Below, piece after piece: positions 8,202-17,023 of a stretch of DNA of 64,000 nt. The position numbers and the translations under genes are program-made. Position 1 is the stretch's first letter, and each line of letters opens with the position of its first letter. The notes beneath the pieces were generated by a model. It was given only the letters and a program-made list of their open reading frames with translations. It ran no database searches and was not told the DNA's origin. This DNA comes from Paenibacillus pectinilyticus (GTDB lineage Bacteria; Bacillota; Bacilli; Paenibacillales; NBRC-103111): assembly GCF_001700435.1 (NCBI RefSeq), contig NZ_LYPC01000011.1, positions 248,001 to 312,000 on the forward strand, in the 5' to 3' direction.

Positions 8202-9154
8202 TGTTTATCCCCCTCCAATACGCGCACCTCAATTGGCGGCAGGTTTTTCACGATTTGGTCACGGCTTTCTTCGAACCATTCTGGCAGCATTAATTTCTCA
8301 CCAAGCGCCTCTGGCTGCTCATCTCTCGCAAACCCCGGTGGATCTGTGGCAATCTCAAATAGGATGCCCCCTTCCTCACGGAAGTAAATCGCATTGAAAT
8401 ACTGACGGTCAATGATCGGTGTAGGGTGGTAGCCTTGGCTAGCCACATGGCTTCTCCAGAGCTCGTGCTCCGCATCATCTTTGGCACGCCAAGCGATATG
8501 ATGCACCGTACCCGCTCCGCCAGCGCCATAGTCCATCGGCGTTACGTTGATATCGACGATGTTGCCGAGGTCGCCAAAGGATGCGAAGCGTGCGTAGGCG
8601 CCTTCTTGCCCTACTTTTTGCAGCCCCATCACGTTCTGCAGCAGCTGTGAGGTTTTGTCAGGAGCCGTGCTGTACAGAACAGCGCCTCCGAAGCCTTTGA
8701 TCGCTTTATCCGTTGGTACGCCGCCGAAGGACCATTGGCTAGCCGCGCCTTGCTCGCGCTCGACGATCTCAAGTTTTAGACCATCGGGGTCTTTGAACTG
8801 AAGATAAGTCTCCGCGAAGCGGTTTGTTTTTTCAAAAGCAACACCGAACTGAGCTAGACGCGCTTCCCAGAAGGACAAGCTGCCTATTGGTACTGCATAC
8901 GTTGTGATTCCAACTTGACCGCCGCCAATCCGACCTTTACGGGAACCCGCATAAGGGAAGAAAGTAATGATCGTGCCCGGGCTGCCGGCTTCGTTACCGA
9001 AATAGAGATGATACACTTCTGGCGCATCGAAATTGATCGTTTTTTTGATCATACGAAGTCCCAAAATACCTGCATAAAAGTCTACGGTTGCCTGTGCATG
9101 TTGAACGAAAGCGGTGATATGGTGGATACCTGCGGTTTGTTGTTGTGTTGTCAT
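8198..9154 (-). CDS. Ring-cleaving dioxygenase of the MhqO/MhqE glyoxalase type
   Basis: A 318-residue protein with two vicinal-oxygen-chelate (glyoxalase/extradiol dioxygenase) domains. Metal-ligand stretches visible are GIHHITAFV at the start of domain 1, HHIAWRA at the start of domain 2, and GGILFEIATDPPG near the end. This matches MhqO/MhqE-type dioxygenases, which cleave hydroquinone-type rings. The best start is ATG 9154 with AAGGAG 9 nt upstream. A MarR-type palindrome lies 27 bp upstream, and the esterase gene overlaps its stop by 4 nt. Confidence 0.9.
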   Translation of the reverse strand: MTTQQQTAGIHHITAFVQHAQATVDFYAGILGLRMIKKTINFDAPEVYHLYFGNEAGSPGTIITFFPYAGSRKGRIGGGQVGITTYAVPIGSLSFWEARLAQFGVAFEKTNRFAETYLQFKDPDGLKLEIVEREQGAASQWSFGGVPTDKAIKGFGGAVLYSTAPDKTSQLLQNVMGLQKVGQEGAYARFASFGDLGNIVDINVTPMDYGAGGAGTVHHIAWRAKDDAEHELWRSHVASQGYHPTPIIDRQYFNAIYFREEGGILFEIATDPPGFARDEQPEALGEKLMLPEWFEESRDQIVKNLPPIEVRVLEGDKQ

Positions 9155-9180
9155 TATAGCCAACTCCTTCATATTTAAGA

Positions 9181-9196
9181 ATCTTTATTTAAAGAT
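9181..9196. promoter_or_regulatory. MarR/MhqR-type operator before the dioxygenase gene
   Basis: ATCTTTATTTAAAGAT, with 6-bp inverted arms. It is the same box as the two in front of the marR gene at 9737-9769. The position fits control of the dioxygenase-esterase-flavin reductase transcript. Confidence 0.7.
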
Positions 9197-9263
9197 AGTT
9201 TACATGCAATGGTGATCTACTAGGATGAAAAGAGAGCTGCGTTAGAAGAACTCATTCGTTCCT

Positions 9264-9707
9264 CTACTTGAATCCCTCTTGTGCGAATTTGCCAAGCTTC
9301 TTCAAAAGCTTACTTGCCAGCTTCTTCTCGTCTTCCGTCAGGCCCGCCACTGCATTCTCAATCACTTCGGCATGCCTCGGAAATACATCCTCAATAAATT
9401 GTTTCCCTTTTTCCGTAATTTCAGCAAAAATTAATCGGCGATCTTCTGTGGATGTGTTGCGAACTACATATTCCTTTTTCACCAGCTTATCGACGACATA
9501 CGTAATGTTCCCGCTGCTCATCAGCACCTTGCTGCCTATTTGTTGAATCGCCTGCGCGCCCTTGTGGTAAAGCAGCTCCAGAACACCAAACTCTGTGCGG
9601 TTCAGTCCATGCTTGCGAATATCTCGATCCCCGTGGGCATTCACCCACTCGCTCGCTCTGGAAAGGGCGATATACAGATCTAGAGAATCATTTCTCATTT
9701 CGCTCAT
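9264..9707 (-). CDS. mhqR: MarR-family regulator, MhqR-like
   Basis: A 147-residue winged-helix regulator. The DNA-binding region is LNRTEFGVLELLYHKG and IGSKVLMSSGNITYVVDKL, with the wing containing EDRRLIFAEITEKG. ATG 9707 follows GAGGTG. Family knowledge: MhqR represses quinone-inducible dioxygenase and esterase genes and is inactivated by quinones. Here it stands at the head of such a gene set, on the same strand, with matching operators before itself and before the dioxygenase gene. The symbol rests on this context and overall resemblance. Confidence 0.85.
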   Translation of the reverse strand: MSEMRNDSLDLYIALSRASEWVNAHGDRDIRKHGLNRTEFGVLELLYHKGAQAIQQIGSKVLMSSGNITYVVDKLVKKEYVVRNTSTEDRRLIFAEITEKGKQFIEDVFPRHAEVIENAVAGLTEDEKKLASKLLKKLGKFAQEGFK

Positions 9708-9736
9708 GTTGCTTCACCTCATTTCATCGCTTCGTT

Positions 9737-9769
9737 TATCTTAATTTAAAGATACTTTATTTAAAGATA
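9737..9769. promoter_or_regulatory. Double MarR operator before mhqR
   Basis: Two abutting AT-rich palindromes, TATCTTAATTTAAAGATA (9737-9754) and TACTTTATTTAAAGATA (9753-9769), sharing the half-site TTTAAAGATA. They fit autoregulation of the MarR gene. Confidence 0.75.
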
Positions 9770-9976
9770 AATGTCAACAGGTGTGATTAAAATAATTTAC
9801 TGACTCAGCAGCTCGAATGGAGGGCCTTTTTATACGTTGCACCTTACTAGCTAGTATGTCCTTTCACTCCCCCTCATACTTATGGCAAAATCTTGAACAG
9901 ATTGTCACAACTTTTAGACCAGTCCTCATGGTATGATTAGACCTTTAGAACGGAAGAAAGGTTGGTTAGTCCATTC

Positions 9977-11188
9977 ATGCATACTTCACACGTTTTACAA
10001 GGGACGGCGGCCGAGAAAGAACGGTTCCCTATCTCCCTTTTCTCCCTTACGGTCGGCGCTTTCGCCATTGGTATGACCGAGTTCGTCATCATGGGAATTC
10101 TACCGAATGTCGCGGATGACTTGAACGTTAGTATATCTCAAGCGGGGCAGCTCATTACGGGCTATGCGCTCGGCGTGGCTTTCGGCGCCCCTATTCTTGC
10201 CATGCTTACGCACAAGCTGCCGCAAAAGCGCCTGCTGTTGGTGCTGATGCTTATTTTCATCTTAGGTAACGGATTAGCGGCCCTCGCACCGAGCTATAGC
10301 GTTGTGCTCATAGCAAGGCTGATCACAGCCTTGGCACACGGTACCTTCTTCGGTGTGGGCTCCGTCATCGCAGCGAATTTAGTCAGGCCCGAGAAAAGGG
10401 CGAGCGCCATATCCGTCATGATGGCAGGTCTGACCATTGCCAATATCCTAGGCGTGCCACTTGGCACATTCATCGGTCAGCATCTCGGCTGGCGTGCCTC
10501 CTTTGGTTCAGTTGTCATCATGGGGATCATTTCATTCATCGGCATTCTTATCTTCATCCCGCAAATTCAGTCCAAAACGAATAGCAGCCTTCAAAGGCAG
10601 GTTCGTTCTCTCTTGCAGCCGCGGCTTTTGCTAGTTTTTCTAATTGGCGCGCTAGGCTGCAGCAGCTTGTTCGCGGTGTTTACTTACATTGCACCGATCT
10701 TGATTCAAGTAACGGGCTTTAAAGAAAGCAGCGTGACGTGGATTCTCGTCTTATTCGGCTTTGGGGTCACGTTAGGCAACATCGTTGGCGGCAAACTCGC
10801 CGACTGGAAGCTGATGCCGTCCTTGATCGGCAACTTTGCCGCTCTGGCCCTCATCCTAGCCGTATTTGCTTATACGGACCAGTTCCCTGTTGCCGCGATC
10901 GTCACCATCTTCATCTGGGGGATCGCATCGTTCGGGATTTTGCCTGGGCTGCAGATTCGCATCATGAATCTGGCCAAAGAAGCACCGGAGCTCGCAGCCA
11001 CCTCAACGCATTCCGCGTTGAATCTTGGCAATGCGGGCGGCGCTTTCCTCGGCGGCTGGGCGATTACGCACACCGGCCTGACGTCCCTGCCTTGGATCGG
11101 CGCCGGTTTAACCGGGGCTGGGTTTGTATTAATGGTGTGGAGTTATTTGAAGGAACGCAACGTGAAGAACTTAAATAAAGCAGCTTAA
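9977..11188 (+). CDS. MFS drug/arabinose-like efflux transporter (DHA1 type)
   Basis: A 403-residue, 12-helix major facilitator. Motifs of the drug:H+ antiporter-1 group are visible: GAFAIGMTEFVIMGILPNVA in helix 1, LITALAHGTFFGVG, and GVPLGTFIGQHLGWRASF near the motif C region. It resembles YtbD/YdhP-type efflux permeases and is a clear paralogue of the transporter at 26846-28069. The start is taken as ATG 9977; an upstream TTG at 9962 directly follows AAAGG and is less likely. It is divergent from the mhqR set (269 bp between starts), so shared control by MhqR is possible but not shown. Confidence 0.85.
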   Translation: MHTSHVLQGTAAEKERFPISLFSLTVGAFAIGMTEFVIMGILPNVADDLNVSISQAGQLITGYALGVAFGAPILAMLTHKLPQKRLLLVLMLIFILGNGLAALAPSYSVVLIARLITALAHGTFFGVGSVIAANLVRPEKRASAISVMMAGLTIANILGVPLGTFIGQHLGWRASFGSVVIMGIISFIGILIFIPQIQSKTNSSLQRQVRSLLQPRLLLVFLIGALGCSSLFAVFTYIAPILIQVTGFKESSVTWILVLFGFGVTLGNIVGGKLADWKLMPSLIGNFAALALILAVFAYTDQFPVAAIVTIFIWGIASFGILPGLQIRIMNLAKEAPELAATSTHSALNLGNAGGAFLGGWAITHTGLTSLPWIGAGLTGAGFVLMVWSYLKERNVKNLNKAA

Positions 11189-11215
11189 GCGTAACGCGAG
11201 TCTGCATAAGTGCGC

Positions 11216-11267
11216 CAGCGGCAGCTAGGACTTGGTCATCAAGTCTTAACATGCCGCTGTTTTTTTA
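11216..11267 (+). terminator. Terminator of the MFS gene
   Basis: AGCGGCA...TGCCGCT outer stem enclosing an AGGACTTG...CAAGTCTT inner stem, followed by seven T. Confidence 0.9.
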
Positions 11268-11300
11268 GCCTAAATAACCCTCGTCTCGATGCTAGGGGTA

Positions 11301-11535
11301 CGTGTTGTTAACAAATTAATGGTTTGGCTACTCTCTCACGTTCAAGCTAACTGTAAAACGTACAGCTAATTTCGCCACTTTCCTCACTTTCCGTTGTGCT
11401 AACTGTATTTCCTGCAGGTAATTTGGCCGTATTTTGCAGATCAGGCGCATTTCGGTGATTTTAACTGTAGGAAATCAATCTAATCCTTCGTCAGGAGTAA
11501 AATTCTCGAAATTAACTGGAGGTTTTCCAGTTAGC
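11301..11535. repeat. Intergenic repeat family 2, copy A
   Basis: A direct repeat whose second copy starts at 11699. It begins with TGTTGTTAACAAATTAA and ends with GGTTTTCCAGTTAGC. Inside, the same short theme recurs four times in both orientations: AACTGTA...TACAGCTAATTT, CTAACTGTATTTCCTGCAG, AACTGTAGGAAAT, and TTAACTGGAGGTTTTCCAG. No plausible gene is present. The 163 bp between the copies (11536-11698) shows no recognisable feature. Confidence 0.75.
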
Positions 11536-11698
11536 CGAGGTGGGGTCAGGGTTAGTGACGGAAGAGCCACGAAGTTGCGGGCACTCCGCCACTTCGCAAT
11601 TCCTGCATCAAATGAAGTAATTAGCGTGTTTATTAGTGCGTTAGCTTGCTGTTGCGAGGATACGTTCTGATGATGGGTTAAGCGACTTTTGAGGGATA

Positions 11699-11973
11699 TG
11701 TGTTGTTAACAAATTAAATGGTTTAGCTACTCTGTCACGTTCAAGCTAATGGCCTAATGGTTTAGCTACTCGCTCACGTTCAAGCTAACTGTATAACGTA
11801 CAGCTAATTTAGCAACTTTCCTCACTTCTCTGCTTGCTAACTGTATTTCCTGCAACTAATTTGGCCGTATTTTGCGGATCAGGCGCATTTCGATGATTTT
11901 AGCTGTAGGAAATCCATCTAATCCTTCGTCAGGAGCAAAATATTCGAAATTAACTGTAGGTTTTCCAGTTAGC
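11699..11973. repeat. Intergenic repeat family 2, copy B
   Basis: The second copy of the element at 11301-11535, in the same orientation and highly similar over its whole length. It contains an extra internal duplication of about 40 bp (TAATGGTTTAGCTACTC...TTCAAGCTAA twice). The element lies between the MFS terminator and the ABC transporter terminator. Its origin is unknown; it may be transcribed or act as a DNA structure. Confidence 0.75.
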
Positions 11974-12065
11974 GTCGGTCGAGCTGCTGGGACTTGGGCT
12001 GAACGGCGGTGGAGCCTACGCTTGCGCCGGTATGCCGCGCCATATCACGCGGCGCTTGCCCAACA

Positions 12066-12105
12066 CAAAAAATGCGCTCCCTCAATCACCCGAGGGAGCG
12101 CATTT
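12066..12105 (-). terminator. Terminator of the heterodimeric ABC exporter operon
   Basis: Perfect stem AAATGCGCTCCCTC/GAGGGAGCGCATTT with a small loop, followed on the minus strand by TTTTTTG. Confidence 0.92.
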
Positions 12106-12108
12106 CTA

Positions 12109-13857
12109 CTATCCTACAACTGCTGAAGCGCCCTTCTGCAGTTGGTACATTTTCGCGTAGCGGCCGCCCAGCGCCATAAGCGTGTCATGATTGCCACGCT
12201 CGGCGATCTCGCCGCGGTGCAGCACAAGAATTTGATCCGCATCGCGGATCGTGGACAACCGGTGCGCGATGACGAGCGTTGTGCGCCCTTCACTCACAAC
12301 CTTCAGCGCGCGCTGGATGAGGCCTTCCGTCTCGCTGTCGATGGAGGCTGTCGCCTCATCGAGAATCAGGATCGACGGATCGAACGCCAGCGCTCGCGCG
12401 AAGGAGATCAACTGCCGCTGGCCCGAGGACAGCGTGCTTCCCCGCTCGACGACTTGCTCGTCGTAGCCGTTTGGCAGCTGCTCGATAAAACCAGCAGCGC
12501 CGACATCGCGCAGCGCCCCCTTCACTCTGTCCAGCGAGATATCCTCGTTGTACAGACTGACGTTGAACTTGATGTCCCCTGCGAACAAGAACGGATCCTG
12601 CAGGACGATCCCCATATGCTTGCGGAGCGCTTGCTTGGACATACCCTTGATGTTGCGTCCATCAATCGTAATCGCGCCCTCCTGCGGCTCGTAGAAGCCG
12701 AGGAGCAGGTTCATGATGGAGCTTTTGCCTGAGCCGGTGTGCCCGACTAGGGCAATAGTTTCCCCTTTTCGCGCCTCAAAGGAAATGCCTTTCAGTACGT
12801 TTTCCCCTTCTTTATAAGCAAAGGTCACATTGTCGAACTTCACGATACCCTCTGGTCGCTGCACGTGGCCAACCTTCTCGACATCTTGACCTTCCATGTC
12901 GAGGATGGTGAATACCTTCTCCGCAGACACAAAAGCCCGCTGCGCATTCGTCAACTGATCGAAAATACCGATAATTGGTTGGAAAATCCGACCCAAATAA
13001 TCAATATACGCATAAAACACCCCGAAGGAGATGGCGCTCCCCAACGATTTTCCGCCAAAATACCAAATTACCATCGCCGTCACCAAGCTGCCGATCGTCC
13101 CCACTACGTTCCGCGAGGAAAGGGCATAAATTCGGAACTGTTTCAGCTGGTTTACATAGCGATCTTTGTTCAGGACTTCGAACTCATCCAGTGTAACCTT
13201 CTCACGGCGAAAAGCCTGAATAATCGGCATCACGACGATCGATTCATTAATCATCGCATTCATATCGCTAAGTCTAGCGCGCATGATGGTGATGAAGATT
13301 TTGGAATATTTGAGATGAACATACATAATCACAACAAAGATCGGCGGAAGCACTAAGCCATATAAGGCCAGATGCCAATCCAACAAGAAGAGTGCCACAT
13401 AAATACCTATGAGCTGCATGATGCTGACAACGAAGGTCGCCATGAAGCTCATGAAAAGGTCACGTACCGCTTCGGTATCATTCGCAATTCGGGAAACAAC
13501 CTGCCCAATCGGCGTGGTATCGAAATAACGCAGTGAAATGCGCTGAATATGCTGCATGAGATCCATCCGCATATTTTTGATAATTTGCAGCGCGGTGGAT
13601 TGTAAGATGTATGCTTGCGAATAATTACAAAGACCAGCCGTTAGCAGCAGCCCCATATAGAGGCCAAGCAGCTTAAGCACGGGAGCAATTTCTTGCGCAC
13701 CGGTTGAGAGATGGTGATCAATAATGGTTTTCGTTATATAAGGCCCGCCCAGCTCGGCAGCGACGGAACAACAAAGAATGAGCATCGCGCCGAGAATTCT
13801 GAACTTGTAGACGAGGGCGTAAGAAATAAGTCGCCTGGCCGTAGTCGGTTTAGACAA
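12109..13857 (-). CDS. ABC exporter half-transporter, canonical catalytic subunit
   Basis: A 582-residue protein with an N-terminal six-helix exporter domain (about 1-320) and a C-terminal ATPase (about 340-575). Walker A is GHTGSGKSS; Walker B with the catalytic Glu is ILILDEATASID; the signature is LSSGQ instead of the usual LSGGQ. It pairs with the gene upstream (61-bp gap) to make a heterodimeric multidrug exporter of the YheI/YheH, BmrC/BmrD or LmrC/LmrD type. The start is TTG 13857, 8 nt after GGAGG. Substrates are probably drugs or lipids. Confidence 0.9.
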   Translation of the reverse strand: MSKPTTARRLISYALVYKFRILGAMLILCCSVAAELGGPYITKTIIDHHLSTGAQEIAPVLKLLGLYMGLLLTAGLCNYSQAYILQSTALQIIKNMRMDLMQHIQRISLRYFDTTPIGQVVSRIANDTEAVRDLFMSFMATFVVSIMQLIGIYVALFLLDWHLALYGLVLPPIFVVIMYVHLKYSKIFITIMRARLSDMNAMINESIVVMPIIQAFRREKVTLDEFEVLNKDRYVNQLKQFRIYALSSRNVVGTIGSLVTAMVIWYFGGKSLGSAISFGVFYAYIDYLGRIFQPIIGIFDQLTNAQRAFVSAEKVFTILDMEGQDVEKVGHVQRPEGIVKFDNVTFAYKEGENVLKGISFEARKGETIALVGHTGSGKSSIMNLLLGFYEPQEGAITIDGRNIKGMSKQALRKHMGIVLQDPFLFAGDIKFNVSLYNEDISLDRVKGALRDVGAAGFIEQLPNGYDEQVVERGSTLSSGQRQLISFARALAFDPSILILDEATASIDSETEGLIQRALKVVSEGRTTLVIAHRLSTIRDADQILVLHRGEIAERGNHDTLMALGGRYAKMYQLQKGASAVVG

Positions 13858-13919
13858 TCTGTCGTCCTCCTAAAAGTTTTACTTTGGTAAAACGATTTTC
13901 GTAAGCATGAGCTAAGTTC

Positions 13920-15662
13920 TCACTCTTCAAGACTGGCTTCCATCTGTTGACGATCCCACTGCTCGCGGTACCAACCGCCGAACTGCATCAGTTCTTCATG
14001 GGTACCTTCTTCAATAACTCTGCCCTCGTCGAGGACAAGAATCCAGTTGGCATGGCTCACAGCGGACAACCGGTGTGTGGAAATCAGCGTCGTACGACCC
14101 GCACGTTCCTTACGGATGTGCTGGAGAATACGGCTTTCGGTGCGCGCATCTACCGCGGAGAGCGAGTCATCCAGCAGCAAAATCTCCGAATCAATCAGAA
14201 GCGCTCGCGCAATCGCCAGACGTTGTTTCTGTCCACCGGACAGCATGACGCCATTCTCACCGACAATGGTCGCTAATCCTTCTGGCATTTGAGCAATATC
14301 TTGGGTAAAAGAAGCCATCTCCACGGCGTGTGCAATCTCTTCCGGCGAAGCCGTGTGCTTGCCTAACGCGATGTTATCGCGAATCGACTTCGATAGCAGC
14401 AAATGCTCTTGCGGCACGTAAGCGACCCAGCGCTTCATTTGATCCATGGCGATTTGTTCAATCGGCACATCGGAAATGAGCAATCTGCCTGGCTCGATCT
14501 GATATTGGCGCAGCAACTGCTTCAGCAGCGTCGATTTACCGCTACCGGTACGGCCGACAATGCCGAGCGTTTGTCCCCGCTCGAGCTCGAAGGAAACGTT
14601 AACCAAGCTCGGATGGTTTGCCGTCGGGTACGTGAAGGTCAAGCCATTCATCGCGATCCGATTTGGAACAGCGACGGGAATCGGCAAGTCGACATCGACC
14701 AGATCGGCTTTCTGCGACAGCGCCTTATCCAGACGATCTGCCGAGGCGCTTCCGCGCTGCAGAACGTTAATAAACTCGCCGAAGGAAATCATCGGCCAGA
14801 TGAGCATACCGAGGTAAATATTGAAGGAAATCAGCTGCCCCAGCGTGATTTCACCTTGGAATACGAGATACGAGCCGTATCCGATGCCAATGGAATAGCT
14901 GAGACCAACAATCAACGAAGTCAACGGTTGGAACAGCGCATTGAGCATGGAGACGCGGCGGTTTTTGTTCATGACGTCGGAGGTAACCGCATCGAACGCC
15001 TTCAAATCCTGCGTTTCTTGCACGTACGAGCGAATCACACGGATGCCGGAGATCGATTCCAGCGCATGATCATTCATCACACCGAAGGAGGCCTGTGCCG
15101 CAAGGAAGCGAACTCTCACTTTTTTGCCTAGCAGATTAATCATCACAGCAAGAAAAGGCAGCGGAATAAGTGCCGCAAGCATTAACTTGAAGGAGATCAG
15201 CGACACCATCGTAATGATAACGACTGAAGCACCAACGATCGTAGATACGAGTGTCATGACCCCGTAACCGGAAGTTTGACCAATGGCTAGAATATCATTC
15301 GTCGCCAGCGCCATCAGCTGTCCCGTCGAGTTGCGTTGGAAGAACGCCGGAGACATTTTGGACAAATGCGTCAGCAACCGCCCTCGAAGCAGCTTCTCCA
15401 CCAGCGCGGAGTTACCGAATAGGTTCGTGATCCATAAATAGGCCATCACATAAAGAAGTAGAGAAAGTCCAACAAGCAATAAGACCGTATGATGAAGCCC
15501 GGAAGCTGTTAAATTCCCATTACGAATATGGTCAATGGTATTCCCTATCATTTTAGGCGGAATTGTAGCTAATAAATTCACACCGACTAACAGTGAGATT
15601 GCCAGTACATAATACTTCCATCTCTCTTTAAAAAACCATCGAAGCTTCATAACAAAAGACAA
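13920..15662 (-). CDS. ABC exporter half-transporter, degenerate-site subunit
   Basis: A 580-residue exporter half with six helices followed by an ATPase. Walker A is GRTGSGKSTLL and the signature LSGGQKQRLAIARAL is canonical, but Walker B reads ILLLDDSLSAVD, with Asp in place of the catalytic Glu. Combined with the partner's altered signature, this gives one degenerate and one active ATP site, as in TM287/288 and BmrCD. The most likely start is TTG 15662, 5 nt after AGAGGTGG; the downstream ATG at 15650 lacks a close ribosome binding site. It is the first gene of the two-gene operon. Confidence 0.88.
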   Translation of the reverse strand: MSFVMKLRWFFKERWKYYVLAISLLVGVNLLATIPPKMIGNTIDHIRNGNLTASGLHHTVLLLVGLSLLLYVMAYLWITNLFGNSALVEKLLRGRLLTHLSKMSPAFFQRNSTGQLMALATNDILAIGQTSGYGVMTLVSTIVGASVVIITMVSLISFKLMLAALIPLPFLAVMINLLGKKVRVRFLAAQASFGVMNDHALESISGIRVIRSYVQETQDLKAFDAVTSDVMNKNRRVSMLNALFQPLTSLIVGLSYSIGIGYGSYLVFQGEITLGQLISFNIYLGMLIWPMISFGEFINVLQRGSASADRLDKALSQKADLVDVDLPIPVAVPNRIAMNGLTFTYPTANHPSLVNVSFELERGQTLGIVGRTGSGKSTLLKQLLRQYQIEPGRLLISDVPIEQIAMDQMKRWVAYVPQEHLLLSKSIRDNIALGKHTASPEEIAHAVEMASFTQDIAQMPEGLATIVGENGVMLSGGQKQRLAIARALLIDSEILLLDDSLSAVDARTESRILQHIRKERAGRTTLISTHRLSAVSHANWILVLDEGRVIEEGTHEELMQFGGWYREQWDRQQMEASLEE

Positions 15663-15848
15663 ATTTTCCACCTCTTTTTCAATTTCTAAGCACACTCATT
15701 GATTCTATAGTTTCCACTCTATGAAGTCCACTCAGGATCTTGGTTAAAATGAAACTTTCAGCTCGTCTGCAACCTTATCGCGAGACGGAGCGTTAGAGAT
15801 AGCAGAACAACATCCATAATTTACATACGGAAAGGAAGTAAACGAACT

Positions 15849-16877
15849 ATGAAACCCATGATGAAAAAGACACTAGCGATCCTCTCCCTATCCAGCATGA
15901 TGACAACAGGAGCGGCTTATGCAGCTACCACGGAAACGGTCGTTCCCGATATGCACACGATGCAAATTCAGCCTGTGAAAACTCAACTTGATGTTACCGT
16001 TCAAGTAAACGGGGCAGCAACAGAGAAAGGCTATCTAAAATCCGGCGCTGTTGAGCCTATGATCCCGCTTCGCGCAGTAACTGAAAGCCTTGGCTTTACG
16101 TTAACTTGGAACCCAGAAACCTATTCTGTTGATATATCGAAAGGCAATGTATTCACAACCGTGAAGAGGGGTGAGGACCGTTATACGGTTAATAAAATGT
16201 TTACTGAGCTAGGTACGGCGCCTGAATTGGTGGACAGTAAGCTGTATGTTCCAGCCTCCTTCGTCGATAAAATTCTTCATGGTTCGGTTGTGACTGACGG
16301 CACTTCCGTTTCCGTTTCCAGTAAAGCGGAGGCTAAAAAGGTGCAAACGACGGGTGTCATTACTTCTATTAACACATCGGGTAAATACACATCCATTCAT
16401 ATTCAAGATGCGGGGATGGGCGGTCTTGTTCTCAATATCGGCCCCGATACCACATTTAAAATGCTAGATGGCACAAAACTAAGTCTTGCAGATCTGAACG
16501 TTGGTTTAACGATCTCTGCGGAGCACTCCTTAGCGATGACGCTTAGCTTGCCTCCTCAAACATCTGCAACTGCCATCACAGTGCTGGACAAGACCCTTCA
16601 TAAGGATGCGCTTGGTACTGAGGGTGTTATTGAAGCTGTGCGCGAAGATGGCAGCCTACTCGTTAAAGGGAAAGGCCTTACGGAGAATGCACAAAATGAG
16701 ATCGTTCTTCAATTAGGCGCTGACACAGCTATCGTGGATGGCAACGGTGACCCTGTAGAGAAATCCGCTCTTGTCAAAGGGGCTAAAGTCATCGGCTTCT
16801 ACAGCCCTGTGATGACCAAGAGCTTGCCGCCGATCAGCAACGCATGGAAAATCGTTGTGGAAGCGGAGCAAGAGTAA
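15849..16877 (+). CDS. Exported stalk-domain (copper amine oxidase N-domain-like) protein
   Basis: A 342-residue secreted protein. The signal peptide (MKPMMKKTLAILSLSSMM...) is cleaved after AYA at about residue 25. Residues ~45-155 form the copper amine oxidase N-terminal-like (stalk) domain, recognised by IPLRAVTESLGFTLTWN and KLYVPASFVDKIL; despite the name it does not imply oxidase activity. The remainder (~165-340) has two beta-rich repeats with GVITSINTSGKYTSIHI and GVIEAVREDGSLLVKGKG, probably OB-like. Such proteins are abundant in Paenibacillus cell walls. The function is unknown. It has its own ribosome binding site (AAGGAAG) and terminator. Confidence 0.85.
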   Translation: MKPMMKKTLAILSLSSMMTTGAAYAATTETVVPDMHTMQIQPVKTQLDVTVQVNGAATEKGYLKSGAVEPMIPLRAVTESLGFTLTWNPETYSVDISKGNVFTTVKRGEDRYTVNKMFTELGTAPELVDSKLYVPASFVDKILHGSVVTDGTSVSVSSKAEAKKVQTTGVITSINTSGKYTSIHIQDAGMGGLVLNIGPDTTFKMLDGTKLSLADLNVGLTISAEHSLAMTLSLPPQTSATAITVLDKTLHKDALGTEGVIEAVREDGSLLVKGKGLTENAQNEIVLQLGADTAIVDGNGDPVEKSALVKGAKVIGFYSPVMTKSLPPISNAWKIVVEAEQE

Positions 16878-16897
16878 CCTATCGCGAGTAACGCATG

Positions 16898-16929
16898 CGG
16901 GCCGTCCTTATGGGACAGCCCGTTTTTGT
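16898..16929 (+). terminator. Terminator of the stalk-domain gene
   Basis: GGGCCGTCC-TTAT-GGGACAGCCC hairpin followed by GTTTTTG. Confidence 0.85.
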
Positions 16930-17023
16930 TATGTGAGGCGAGTACCCCTGATGGATGTACACTGTCCAAATGTTCTGTTTTTTGATACAATAACTGAAAA
17001 TTCAATCGTATAAGGGGACTCAT

